A stretch of DNA of 15,933 nucleotides. Origin: Spirochaetaceae bacterium (GTDB lineage: Bacteria > Spirochaetota > Spirochaetia > WRBN01). Under the pieces are notes generated by a model. That model worked only from the letters and a program-made list of their open reading frames with translations. It ran no database searches and had not been told where the DNA came from. Below are positions 1 to 6,589 of the stretch, piece after piece; position 1 is the stretch's first letter, and every line of letters begins with the position of its first letter. The position numbers and the translations under genes are program-made. The stretch is taken from positions 1 to 15,933 of the forward strand of contig JAHHUI010000023.1 in assembly GCA_020024055.1 (NCBI GenBank). The letters run 5' to 3'.

Positions 1-52
1 TTGGCTTACCGCTTGCCGACGCCCAAGTGTCGTTGATTGACAGATTCAGTAT

Positions 53-79
53 AAAAAAATGCCCTCTTTTTGACAAGAG
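53..79 (-). terminator. possible weak terminator of the leftward dehydrogenase-like gene
   Basis: Read on the minus strand just after the TAA at 90-88, CTCTT (79-75) can pair with AAGAG (68-64) across a six-base loop. A run of seven T (59-53) follows after a short GC-containing spacer. The stem has only five pairs, so this is a weak candidate. Nothing else at the left edge could end the transcript. Confidence 0.35.
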
Positions 80-87
80 ACTTTTTA

Positions 88-1209
88 TTATTTCGGCTCG
101 AAATACTTCTTGTAAAATTTGTACACCACTCCCTGCTTGTCATCGGTGATGTAAATGGCTCCATCTATATCCACGGTGACATCCACAGGCCGGCCCCACA
201 CTTTGCCTGTTTGAGGGTCTTGCCAGCCATCTATAAAAATCTCATATTTTTTGGCCGGCTCGGGCTGTCCATTTGCCCGGAAACGGAACATGCTGATGCG
301 ATAGCCCAGGGGGTTTTTCCTGGCCCACGATCCATGCTCTGCAATCAGCAAAACCCGTCCGTCCATATCGGGGAACATGGGCCCGCGATAAAACACCATG
401 CCCAAAGGCGCCACATGCGCAGGCAGGAACAAGGTCGCTTCAACAGCATCGCTGCGCGGATTTTTGGAAATAGGCGTGCCTCCATGTGTGTATGGAAAGC
501 CGAAAAAACTGCCGGGCGTGACGACTTCATTCACTTCTTCTTTGGGCAGCTCTTCGCCCTGACGGTCGGGGCCATTGTCTGTGAACCACAGGCGGCCGCT
601 GGCATTGTTAATATCCATGCCCACGCTGTTGCGCAATCCGGTGGCATAGTCGCTCATCGCTTTGGTCTGCATATCAATACGGATAATTTTACCGAATTGA
701 CCGCCCCCATCGCTGCCCACATCGCCGGGACGCCCCACGCTGATGAACATGTCATTGCCATGAATACGCATATATTTGCCGGCATGATAGCGCTCGCCAT
801 GGTCGGGCAGATTGTTGATAAAAATTTCAGGTTTAATTTTTTCTTTTGCGGCAATTTTCTGCAGAATATTGGGCACCACATACACTTTGCTGCGATCTGT
901 GAAATATAGATTGCCATTGTGATGGGCAATGCCGTGGCTGATGCCCAGCCCGCTGATCAGCTGAACAACACGATCCGGGTCGCCCAGGCCTGATTCAGGC
1001 GGATACACATAATAGATCGACCCGCTTTGCGTGGTGACAAAAATATGCCTTTGCATCGCAGTGATCGATCGCGCTTGGGGAATGTCAGCATACACGCTTA
1101 TGGCTGCGTTCATATTCCAGCGCAGACGATCGATAGGCACATATCCAGCGAAAATGCCCTGAAGATGGAACAAAAACAGCAGGAAAAAAACAAGATTGCT
1201 TAAAGTCAT
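88..1209 (-). CDS. exported PQQ-dependent sugar dehydrogenase-like protein (glucose/sorbosone dehydrogenase family)
   Basis: The 373-residue product starts with a signal peptide: a hydrophobic stretch of about 20 residues ending near GIFA, with cleavage likely before GYVP. The rest fits a six-bladed beta-propeller of the glucose/sorbosone dehydrogenase family. Family-like stretches are ISHGIAHHNGNLYFTD, ATGLRNSVGMDI, LWFTDNGPDRQGEELP, FFGFPYTHGG, APLGMVFYRG, EHGSWARKNPLGYR and VWGRPVDVTVDIDG. Related enzymes oxidise soluble sugars or aldehydes with pyrroloquinoline quinone outside the cytoplasm. Whether this one binds PQQ cannot be told by eye, and many family members have no tested activity. 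I chose the ATG at 1209 because GGGGGG lies seven bases upstream; an in-frame TTG at 1224 would overlap that ribosome site. The gene diverges from ruvB. A long open frame on the opposite strand (70-909) is its shadow. Confidence 0.85.
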   Translation of the reverse strand: MTLSNLVFFLLFLFHLQGIFAGYVPIDRLRWNMNAAISVYADIPQARSITAMQRHIFVTTQSGSIYYVYPPESGLGDPDRVVQLISGLGISHGIAHHNGNLYFTDRSKVYVVPNILQKIAAKEKIKPEIFINNLPDHGERYHAGKYMRIHGNDMFISVGRPGDVGSDGGGQFGKIIRIDMQTKAMSDYATGLRNSVGMDINNASGRLWFTDNGPDRQGEELPKEEVNEVVTPGSFFGFPYTHGGTPISKNPRSDAVEATLFLPAHVAPLGMVFYRGPMFPDMDGRVLLIAEHGSWARKNPLGYRISMFRFRANGQPEPAKKYEIFIDGWQDPQTGKVWGRPVDVTVDIDGAIYITDDKQGVVYKFYKKYFEPK

Positions 1210-1242
1210 AAAACAGCCCCCCAAAAAATAAACTCTTATTGG

Positions 1243-1271
1243 ATTATAACTTGATCAAGCCACAAAGAAAA
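1243..1271 (-). promoter_or_regulatory. predicted promoter of the leftward dehydrogenase-like gene
   Basis: On the minus strand a perfect TATAAT (1248-1243) is preceded at 17 bases by a poor -35, TTTTCT (1271-1266). Transcription would start near 1236, leaving a leader of about 27 bases that carries the GGGGGG ribosome site. The -10 is convincing and the -35 is not. Confidence 0.5.
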
Positions 1272-1279
1272 GCTATTCT
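1251..1279 (+). promoter_or_regulatory. predicted ruvB promoter
   Basis: TTGATC (1251-1256) and TATTCT (1274-1279) are separated by exactly 17 bases, a good sigma70-type arrangement. The predicted start is near 1285-1286, only about three bases before the ruvB ATG. The -35 lies inside the palindrome TTGATCAA and touches the -10 of the divergent gene. Confidence 0.6.
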
Positions 1280-1288
1280 ACACATATC

Positions 1289-2320
1289 ATGGGGCATGAA
1301 CATAAACACAGCGTACTCAGCGGAGAGCCAGAGGCAGACGAAGAGCAGGAAAAAGAAAGCCCCCTGCGCCCCCGCTTGCTGAGCGAATTTCAGGGCCAGG
1401 CCGCCATCAAGGATAATTTATCCGTGTTTATCCGGGCCGCGCGCAATCGCGGCGAAGCCCTGGATCATATTTTTATTTCCGGCCCCCCGGGATTAGGCAA
1501 GACAACTTTGGCCGGTATTGTGGCCAATGAAATGAATGCCGAATTGGTGATGACCAGCGCCCCCGCATTGGACAAGGCCAAAGATCTGGCCGGCTTGCTC
1601 ACCACATTGAAAGACCACAGTATATTTTTTATAGACGAGATCCATCGCCTGAAGCCTGCCATTGAAGAAATGCTGTATATTGCCATGGAGGACTTCGAGC
1701 TGGATTTTGTCATTGGCCAGGGCGCTGGCGCGCGTACAGTGCGCATTCCTATTCCTCCCTTCACCCTGGCGGGCGCCACAACAAAGCCCGGACGTGTCTC
1801 CAGCCCGCTGTACACACGTTTTGGCATCACGCTGCGTATTGATTTTTACCCTGTGGAAGAATTATGCGAGATTATTCAAAGATCCGCAGGCATTTTGAAT
1901 ATTAGGATTGATGATCCGGCATCCAGGCTGCTGGCCATGTGCGCGCGCGGCACGCCGCGTGTGGCCAATCGGCTTCTGCGCCGATTAAGGGATTTTTGCC
2001 AGGTGGACGGCCGGCCGCAGATTGATGAGGAATTGACGCGAAAAGCTTTCCAGCGCCTGCAGATTGATGAGGCAGGACTGGAACATCAGGACAGAGAAAT
2101 CCTGCGCGCCATCATAGAAAAATATCATGGCGGCCCTGTGGGTGTGGAGACATTGGCCATTGCCGTGGGCGAAAGCGCCGACAGCCTGGAAGATTTTTAC
2201 GAGCCCTATCTGGTTCAGGCGGGTTTTTTACAGCGCACAGCGCGCGGAAGACTGGCCACACCCAGGGCATACAGCCATTTGGGCATTCCCCTTGTCCATT
2301 CTGAAAATACTCTGTTTTAG
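1289..2320 (+). CDS. ruvB: Holliday junction branch-migration ATPase RuvB
   Basis: RuvB is the hexameric AAA+ motor that, with RuvA, drives branch migration of Holliday junctions in recombinational repair. The 343-residue product shows the whole family pattern: LRPRLLSEFQGQ before the AAA+ domain, Walker A GPPGLGKTT (65-73), Walker B with FFIDEIHR (D116, E117), the arginine-finger segment PLYTRFG, sensor 2 GTPRVANRLLRR, and the C-terminal winged helix with GGPVGVETLA and FLQRTARGR. The first 24 residues form a polar, His- and Glu-rich tail not seen in the core family. ATG 1289 is the only usable start: a stop lies in frame at 1247 and no start codon occurs between the ATG and the conserved core. 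There is no ribosome site, so the transcript looks nearly leaderless. No ruvA or ruvC is adjacent. Confidence 0.97.
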   Translation: MGHEHKHSVLSGEPEADEEQEKESPLRPRLLSEFQGQAAIKDNLSVFIRAARNRGEALDHIFISGPPGLGKTTLAGIVANEMNAELVMTSAPALDKAKDLAGLLTTLKDHSIFFIDEIHRLKPAIEEMLYIAMEDFELDFVIGQGAGARTVRIPIPPFTLAGATTKPGRVSSPLYTRFGITLRIDFYPVEELCEIIQRSAGILNIRIDDPASRLLAMCARGTPRVANRLLRRLRDFCQVDGRPQIDEELTRKAFQRLQIDEAGLEHQDREILRAIIEKYHGGPVGVETLAIAVGESADSLEDFYEPYLVQAGFLQRTARGRLATPRAYSHLGIPLVHSENTLF

Positions 2321-2329
2321 TCTTTCTCC

Positions 2330-2358
2330 TTGACAAATCAGATAGGTAAAGGTATCCT
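2330..2358 (+). promoter_or_regulatory. predicted promoter for the small membrane protein and metal permease
   Basis: A consensus -35 TTGACA (2330-2335) and a -10 TATCCT (2353-2358) are 17 bases apart. Transcription should begin at about 2364-2366, directly at the ATG at 2367. The promoter starts ten bases after the ruvB stop, so the next two genes form their own unit. Confidence 0.72.
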
Positions 2359-2366
2359 TATTTCTA

Positions 2367-2789
2367 ATGAAGCAGTTCTATTTTTTGCTGATTGTCGGCC
2401 TGATTCTTTCGGGTTTTGTCCTGATTGGGCCCAGCCTAAAAGGCAAGGATAATTTATTAGATCAGATTCTTCTTATCGCACATGGGCATGTCACATTAAT
2501 TTTGTTGTCTTTGTTCGATTTAAGCGTGGGTCTGTCTAATTTAGTCTGGGTGGGCTCGGGCAAGATTACTATTTTACAAAATCTGATTCCCAGCTTGACT
2601 TTGCTTCTTGCCGGGCTGGAATTAATGTATACGCTGTTTCTACACGAATATCCAAATCATCAGCCCAAGGAAAATTCTTCTTTTTCAAAGATTCTGGATA
2701 TGATTCATCGCAGGGCCATGTGGCTGGGTTTGTTGTGCTTTGTCATGGCTTTTGTGCATTTCTTTGCTGAAAGTATTGTCTTGCTGTAG
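2367..2789 (+). CDS. small membrane protein of unknown function, coupled to an ABC-3 metal permease
   Basis: I do not recognise this 140-residue protein. It has about four hydrophobic helices: roughly residues 4-21, 33-60, 68-92 and 117-140. A short polar loop (93-112) separates the third and fourth. Several potential metal ligands lie in or beside the helices: the pair H39 and H41, then D51, E85, H93, E94, H98, H114, H131 and E135. The ATG at 2367 has no SD sequence and sits at the predicted transcription start, so translation is probably leaderless. The stop codon at 2787-2789 overlaps the ribosome site of the downstream permease, which points to coupled expression. A role as an accessory membrane subunit or metal-handling partner is inference from position and histidines only. 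Confidence 0.75.
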   Translation: MKQFYFLLIVGLILSGFVLIGPSLKGKDNLLDQILLIAHGHVTLILLSLFDLSVGLSNLVWVGSGKITILQNLIPSLTLLLAGLELMYTLFLHEYPNHQPKENSSFSKILDMIHRRAMWLGLLCFVMAFVHFFAESIVLL

Positions 2790-2798
2790 GGGCTTTTC

Positions 2799-3638
2799 AT
2801 GAATGTTTTGATACAATGGCTCGAGCCGGCATTTATGCAGCGTGCCCTGATGGCGATACTTTTGGCAGCTCCCATGTTCGGCCTTTTGGGCAGCACAGTA
2901 GTGGCCTCGCGCATGGCTTTTTTTTCCGATGCCCTGGGCCATGGTGCCTTTGCCGCTTTGGCCTTCAGTCTGTTGCTGGGCTTGCATATTCCCGTGCCGG
3001 TGGCTACGCTGATTTTTTCTGTTGTTTTTGCGCTGATTATCAGTTTTGTGCGCCAAAGCAGCCGCGCCAGCAGCGACACTGTGATAGGCGTCTTTGCCTC
3101 GCTGTCGGCGGCGTCGGGCCTGCTGATTCTCTCATATTTTGGCAATTTTTCTCGCTATGCCCATGCGCTCACCGGCGATATTCTCACCATCTCTTATGCA
3201 GATATTTATGCATTGGCTGTTCTTTTTGTGGTGGTGCTCTTTGTCTGGGGGCATCAGGTCAATCGTAATTTCCTGGTGCAGATTGACGAAGGCCTGGCCT
3301 CTTCTTATGGCATTAATCCCTTTGTCTCTGGGCTGATTTTTGCTTTGCTTTTGGCTTCCCTGGTGGCTTTTGCCATTAATTGGGTGGGCGTGCTGTTGCT
3401 GAATGCCATGCTGATTCTTCCTGCGGCGGCCAGCCGCATCCTCTCGCGCAATCTGCGCATGTATCATTGGCTCTCTGTTGTCTTCGCCACCAGTGGGGGC
3501 ATTTTGGGCCTGATGATCTCATATTATGCCAATTTAAATACCACAGCCGGCATTATAATGGTGTGTGGAATTTTTTATCTTTTGGCTTTAATATATTCCA
3601 CTATCGTTTCTCGCCTGAATAAGGCTTCTTTTCACTAA
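2799..3638 (+). CDS. ABC-3 family zinc/manganese transporter permease (ZnuB/TroC type)
   Basis: The 279-residue product is almost entirely membrane helices, about eight, and matches the ABC-3 permease family in size and pattern. These permeases pair with an ATPase and a periplasmic binding protein to import Zn, Mn or Fe. Family-like stretches are SRMAFFSDALGHGAFAAL (37-54), LTGDILTIS, EGLASSYGINPF in the cytoplasmic coupling region, NWVGVLLLNAMLILPAAASR and the glycine-rich C-terminal helices. The metal cannot be told from the permease alone. Its ribosome site AGGGG (2788-2792) begins inside the stop codon of the preceding gene. No ATPase or solute-binding gene lies in the window, so partners must be encoded elsewhere. 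The C-terminus lacks the His-rich tail of some family members. Confidence 0.92.
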   Translation: MNVLIQWLEPAFMQRALMAILLAAPMFGLLGSTVVASRMAFFSDALGHGAFAALAFSLLLGLHIPVPVATLIFSVVFALIISFVRQSSRASSDTVIGVFASLSAASGLLILSYFGNFSRYAHALTGDILTISYADIYALAVLFVVVLFVWGHQVNRNFLVQIDEGLASSYGINPFVSGLIFALLLASLVAFAINWVGVLLLNAMLILPAAASRILSRNLRMYHWLSVVFATSGGILGLMISYYANLNTTAGIIMVCGIFYLLALIYSTIVSRLNKASFH

Positions 3639-3643
3639 ATTCA

Positions 3644-3672
3644 TTGACAGTAAAAGCTTTAATGTGTTAGCA
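3644..3672 (+). promoter_or_regulatory. predicted promoter of the YjeM-like permease
   Basis: Consensus TTGACA (3644-3649) lies 17 bases before TTAGCA (3667-3672), a moderate -10. The leader would be about 30 bases and contains AGGGGG (3696-3701) seven bases before the GTG start. A second TATAAA at 3690-3695 has no good -35 and is less likely. Confidence 0.55.
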
Positions 3673-3708
3673 TGGACCAATTAATTTTTTATAAAAGGGG
3701 GTCTGTAG

Positions 3709-5226
3709 GTGACAAAAACTCATTACAAATTGACACTTTTACCTATGGTAATGATGATTTTTTCCACAGTGTATGGATTTGCTAATGTGCCTCGCGCGTT
3801 TTTGATGATGGGATATGGAGCGATTTTTTGGTACATTTTGGCAGCACTGGCTTTCTTTTTGCCTTTTGCCGTGATGATGGCGGAATTTGGATATACATAC
3901 AAAAATGAACATGGCGGCATTTATTCATGGGCAAAAGCTTCTGTGGGTACACGTTTTGCTTTTATCATCATTTTCATGTGGTATACGTCGTTTATCACCC
4001 TTCTTGTCACTACGTCCAGCATTATTTGGGTGCCTGTAGCCAAGGTTTTGGAAATGGTGAATACAGGCGGCCTGACACCCCTGATAGAAAGCCTGCATAA
4101 TAACAGTGCTTTGATTGGTGTTTTGGCTATTCTTTTGGTATCGGTAGTGGCCACCAGCCTTGCCTGTGGTTTGCGTTCGGTCAGCTGGGTGGCCAATGTG
4201 GGCGGTTTTTGTGTATTGCTGCTGAATGTATTGCTGATTCTGGGTGGATTGCTGGTCTTGGTTTTGAATAAGTTTCACTTTGCTGAGCCTATTACCGGAT
4301 TGCAGTCTTTTATTGTGAACCCGTATAAGACAAATAGTATTTTATCTATGGTGGGTTTTGCTGTTTTTGCCATTTTTGCCTATGGCGGCCTGGAGGTGGT
4401 CAGCGGCCTGGTGGACAAAGTAGAAAATCCTGAAAAGACTTTCCCTCGGGGGCTGTTGCTGGCGGCTTTTGTCATTGCGGCCGGATACAGCATCATGATT
4501 TTTATTGTGGGTATTTTCACTAATTGGCTTGGCGTGATGGATCAGTCTGATGTGAACCTGGGCAATGTGGTGTATATTGTGATGGGTGAGCTGGGTGCCC
4601 AGCTGGGTGTAGCCGTGGGTCTGGATCAAGATGGCGCACTGATATTGTCAAGGATTTTCGCCGGAATCACCGGATTGTCTATGGTGATGGTGTATACAGC
4701 CGTGTACTTCACATGTTTCTATTCGCCTTTGAAGCAGGTGATTGAAGGCACGCCCAAGGAATTGTGGCCTGCATTTATGCTCAAGCGAAAGAATGATATG
4801 CCCGTGGGTGCTTTGATGGTGCAAGCCGTTGTGATAATTTTAATTATTGCATTCAATGCCTTTGGCGGCGCGGGGGCAAAGGAGCTGATGAATCGCCTGG
4901 TGATGATGGCTAATGTGGCCATGACATTGCCTTATGTGTTCATTGCCGTTGCCTATTTTGCTTTTCGCAGAAATACGCAGATTGAAAAGCCGTTTTTAAT
5001 TTTAAAAAGCAATACGCAGGCCATGGTGATGGCTATTGTCACAATGCTTTTTGTGGGCTTTGCCAATTTGTTTACAATTTTTGAACCATTGCTCAGTGCA
5101 TTGCAGGCCAAAGACACCCAGGGGATTGCCACCGGCATTAATTATATGCTGCTGATGATCTCTGGGCCGGTGATTTTTGCTTTGCTTGGTTATGTTTTAT
5201 ATCAGGTGAGCCTGAAGAGAAGATAG
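3709..5226 (+). CDS. yjeM: amino-acid permease of the APC superfamily, YjeM-like
   Basis: This 505-residue inner-membrane protein has about twelve helices and resembles E. coli YjeM, a putative amino-acid transporter related to the glutamate/GABA antiporters. Shared landmarks as I recall them are MIFSTVYGFANVPRAFLMMG near the N-terminus, the E-G-Y-x-Y-x-x-E-x-GGIYSW stretch (59-74), VGFAVFAIFAYGGLEVVSG, LVDKVENPEKTFPRG, YFTCFYSPLKQVIEGTPKELWP and MANVAMTLPYVF. The substrate is not known for this subfamily. Translation starts at GTG 3709, supported by AGGGGG seven bases upstream. The gene has its own promoter and the tRNA-Thr promoter begins 25 bases after its stop, so it appears monocistronic. 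Similarity to a gamma-proteobacterial family could reflect transfer, but codon use does not look foreign. Confidence 0.9.
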   Translation: MTKTHYKLTLLPMVMMIFSTVYGFANVPRAFLMMGYGAIFWYILAALAFFLPFAVMMAEFGYTYKNEHGGIYSWAKASVGTRFAFIIIFMWYTSFITLLVTTSSIIWVPVAKVLEMVNTGGLTPLIESLHNNSALIGVLAILLVSVVATSLACGLRSVSWVANVGGFCVLLLNVLLILGGLLVLVLNKFHFAEPITGLQSFIVNPYKTNSILSMVGFAVFAIFAYGGLEVVSGLVDKVENPEKTFPRGLLLAAFVIAAGYSIMIFIVGIFTNWLGVMDQSDVNLGNVVYIVMGELGAQLGVAVGLDQDGALILSRIFAGITGLSMVMVYTAVYFTCFYSPLKQVIEGTPKELWPAFMLKRKNDMPVGALMVQAVVIILIIAFNAFGGAGAKELMNRLVMMANVAMTLPYVFIAVAYFAFRRNTQIEKPFLILKSNTQAMVMAIVTMLFVGFANLFTIFEPLLSALQAKDTQGIATGINYMLLMISGPVIFALLGYVLYQVSLKRR

Positions 5227-5251
5227 TTTCGAAGAAGTGTCCTGCTGTCTC

Positions 5252-5279
5252 TTGACAAAAGAAGTTTTGTTGTTATAGG
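5252..5279 (+). promoter_or_regulatory. predicted promoter of the tRNA-Thr to rpoC cluster
   Basis: Consensus TTGACA (5252-5257) is followed at 16 bases by TATAGG (5274-5279), with the first tRNA about 22 bases further on. The stretch after the -10 is G-rich (GGCAGGGCGGC), as often seen in stable-RNA promoters under stringent control; that regulation is inference. I see no comparably good promoter further down the cluster. Confidence 0.62.
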
Positions 5280-5301
5280 ATGGCAGGGCGGCTTATTATG
5301 T

Positions 5302-5374
5302 GCCTTTGTAGCTCAGTTGGCAGAGCGCAACCATGGTAAGGTTGAGGTCGCCGGTTCGATCCCGGCCGAAGGCT
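5302..5374 (+). tRNA. tRNA-Thr (anticodon GGT)
   Basis: The 73-base sequence folds into a full cloverleaf. Acceptor GCCTTTG pairs with CGAAGGC, the D stem is GCTC/GAGC, the anticodon stem is CAACC/GGTTG with loop ATGGTAA, and the T stem is GCCGG/CCGGC with TTCGATC. Anticodon GGT reads ACC and ACT threonine codons. The discriminator base is T. The 3' CCA is not encoded, so CCA-adding enzyme is needed. Confidence 0.97.
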
Positions 5375-5451
5375 GTCTGGGTGTGCCCTTTTTGCAAGGA
5401 GCAGGGGCGCTTGTACCCAAGTCGTGTGAAATCGCAGAGGATGTGTGGAAT

Positions 5452-5628
5452 ATGGGTAAGGCAAAAAAAGGTGCAGTGGAATTAATCGCCATGCAGTGCA
5501 GTACTTGCAAAAACAAGAACTACAGTACTCAAAAGAATAGACGAAACATGCAGGGTAAATTAGAGCTACGTAAATTTTGTTCGTTTTGCCGGCAGCATAC
5601 GGAACACAAGGAAGCGAAGATCAAATAA
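5452..5628 (+). CDS. rpmG: 50S ribosomal protein L33
   Basis: This 58-residue basic protein is ribosomal protein L33 of the large subunit. It carries the two zinc-ribbon pairs C16-x2-C19 and C43-x2-C46, so it is the zinc-binding form. Other family marks are YSTQKNRRN and KFCSFCRQHTEHKE. The frame stays open upstream through the tRNA-Thr, but ATG 5452 gives the family length and N-terminus. A possible ribosome site AGAGG (5436-5440) is a somewhat distant 11 bases upstream. The stop codon is only five bases before tRNA-Trp, so L33 mRNA and two tRNAs are probably cut from one precursor. Confidence 0.93.
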   Translation: MGKAKKGAVELIAMQCSTCKNKNYSTQKNRRNMQGKLELRKFCSFCRQHTEHKEAKIK

Positions 5629-5633
5629 ATTTT

Positions 5634-5705
5634 AGGTCAGTAGCCTAATGGTTAGGCAACGGTCTCCAAAACCGTCTTATGTGGGTTCGATTCCTACCTG
5701 GCCTG
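5634..5705 (+). tRNA. tRNA-Trp (anticodon CCA)
   Basis: The 72-base cloverleaf has acceptor AGGTCAG paired with CTGGCCT, D stem GCCT/AGGC, anticodon stem ACGGT/ACCGT with loop CTCCAAA, and T stem GTGGG/CCTAC with TTCGATT. Anticodon CCA reads UGG, and the discriminator G is the usual one for tryptophan. The 3' CCA is not encoded. It lies five bases after rpmG and 15 bases before the secE ribosome-site region. Confidence 0.97.
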
Positions 5706-5737
5706 GTTTTTGAGCGCAGAGGGGAGGAGGTGTTCTA

Positions 5738-5986
5738 ATGGGTACAGTGTCAATGATTATTCTTTCTGTGTTGGGATTTCTCTTCCTGACAATGATCCTG
5801 TATTATCGTAAGAGTATTTATAGTTTTGCTGTTGCTTGCCGCCATGAAATGAAGCGTGTGGTGTGGCCCACTCCCGAAAAGGCATTTCGTCAAATGCGCG
5901 CTATTGTGATCTCTTTGATAATTTTTGCGTGTTTTTTTGGTTTTGTAGATTTTGTGCTATACCGGCTGGTCAATCTGGTCTTTTAG
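5738..5986 (+). CDS. secE: protein translocase subunit SecE
   Basis: SecE is the essential small clamp subunit of the SecYEG protein-conducting channel. The conserved core is present: a cytoplasmic amphipathic helix ending in HEMKRVVWPTPEKAFRQMR (36-54) and a C-terminal membrane helix (about 56-81). The product is 82 residues because of a strongly hydrophobic N-terminal segment (about 4-23), which minimal one-helix SecE proteins lack. ATG 5738 is supported by a perfect AGGAGG (5725-5730) seven bases upstream, and no good internal start sits before the core. The gene lies between tRNA-Trp and nusG, its usual place. Confidence 0.95.
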   Translation: MGTVSMIILSVLGFLFLTMILYYRKSIYSFAVACRHEMKRVVWPTPEKAFRQMRAIVISLIIFACFFGFVDFVLYRLVNLVF

Positions 5987-6007
5987 GTAAAAATTGGGGA
6001 GTGAATT

Positions 6008-6562
6008 ATGGCACGAGGTTGGTATGTCCTGTCTGTGTATTCCGGGCATGAAAACAAGATAGAAAAGTTTTTACGTACGATGATGGACAGCGGGGATGTT
6101 CCGGGGCTTTTGGATGTGCGTGTCCCCGTGGAAGAAATTATTGAAGTGGTGAATGGGAAAAAGCGTACGGTGAATCGCAAATTTCTGCCCGGATATGTGC
6201 TTTTAGAAATGGATTTGCCGGATCAGGGCTGGCAAGATGCCTGTCTGAATATTAAGCGTATTCAGGGTGTGCTTAGTTTTGTGGGCCAGTCTGACGGCTC
6301 ATCGAAGCCTCAGCCCATCAGCCAGGATGAAGCGCGTGCGATTCTGCAGAAATCTGGTGATATTAAAGTGGAAAAGACAGTGCGGCTGCGCCAGGATTAT
6401 CGCCTGGGCGAGAAGGTGCGCATTATCGACGGGCCCTTTGATGGGTTCACCGGGGATATTGAGGGTGTGTATATGGAGCGCGGCAAGTTGCGTGTGATGG
6501 TGCCTATTTTCGGGCGCGATACGCCTGTTGAGCTGGATTTTGCTCAAGTAGAACGTTTATAA
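6008..6562 (+). CDS. nusG: transcription termination/antitermination factor NusG
   Basis: NusG binds the RNA polymerase clamp through its N-terminal NGN domain and links transcription to Rho or the ribosome through its KOW domain. The 184-residue product shows the NGN start GWYVLSVYSGHENKIEK, the RKFLPGYVLLEM strand and RIQGVLSFVG. The KOW domain begins around residue 133 with LGEKVRIIDGPFDGFTGDIE. Length is normal. GGGGAG (5996-6001) lies six bases before ATG 6008. The gene follows secE by 21 bases and shares its transcript. A 75-base gap with RNA structure separates it from rplK. Confidence 0.97.
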   Translation: MARGWYVLSVYSGHENKIEKFLRTMMDSGDVPGLLDVRVPVEEIIEVVNGKKRTVNRKFLPGYVLLEMDLPDQGWQDACLNIKRIQGVLSFVGQSDGSSKPQPISQDEARAILQKSGDIKVEKTVRLRQDYRLGEKVRIIDGPFDGFTGDIEGVYMERGKLRVMVPIFGRDTPVELDFAQVERL

Positions 6563-6589
6563 ATGCCCTGTTTTGGGGTTATAGAAACA

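Noticed and set aside
1..87. Possible C-terminal end of a gene entering from the left
   Set aside because: Two plus-strand frames end at 34-36 and 38-40 and the third stays open, but the fragments are too short to assign to any protein.
70..909. Long open frame on the plus strand opposite the dehydrogenase-like gene
   Set aside because: Its protein has no recognisable family pattern and mirrors codons of the real gene, which has a signal peptide, family motifs and a ribosome site.
5379..5393. GGG-TGTG-CCC plus TTTTT after tRNA-Thr as a terminator
   Set aside because: Three base pairs are too few, and the downstream genes need read-through from the only good promoter.
5317..5451. Upstream extension of the rpmG frame through tRNA-Thr
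   Set aside because: The extension overlaps a perfect tRNA and is not part of L33; ATG 5452 gives the normal protein.
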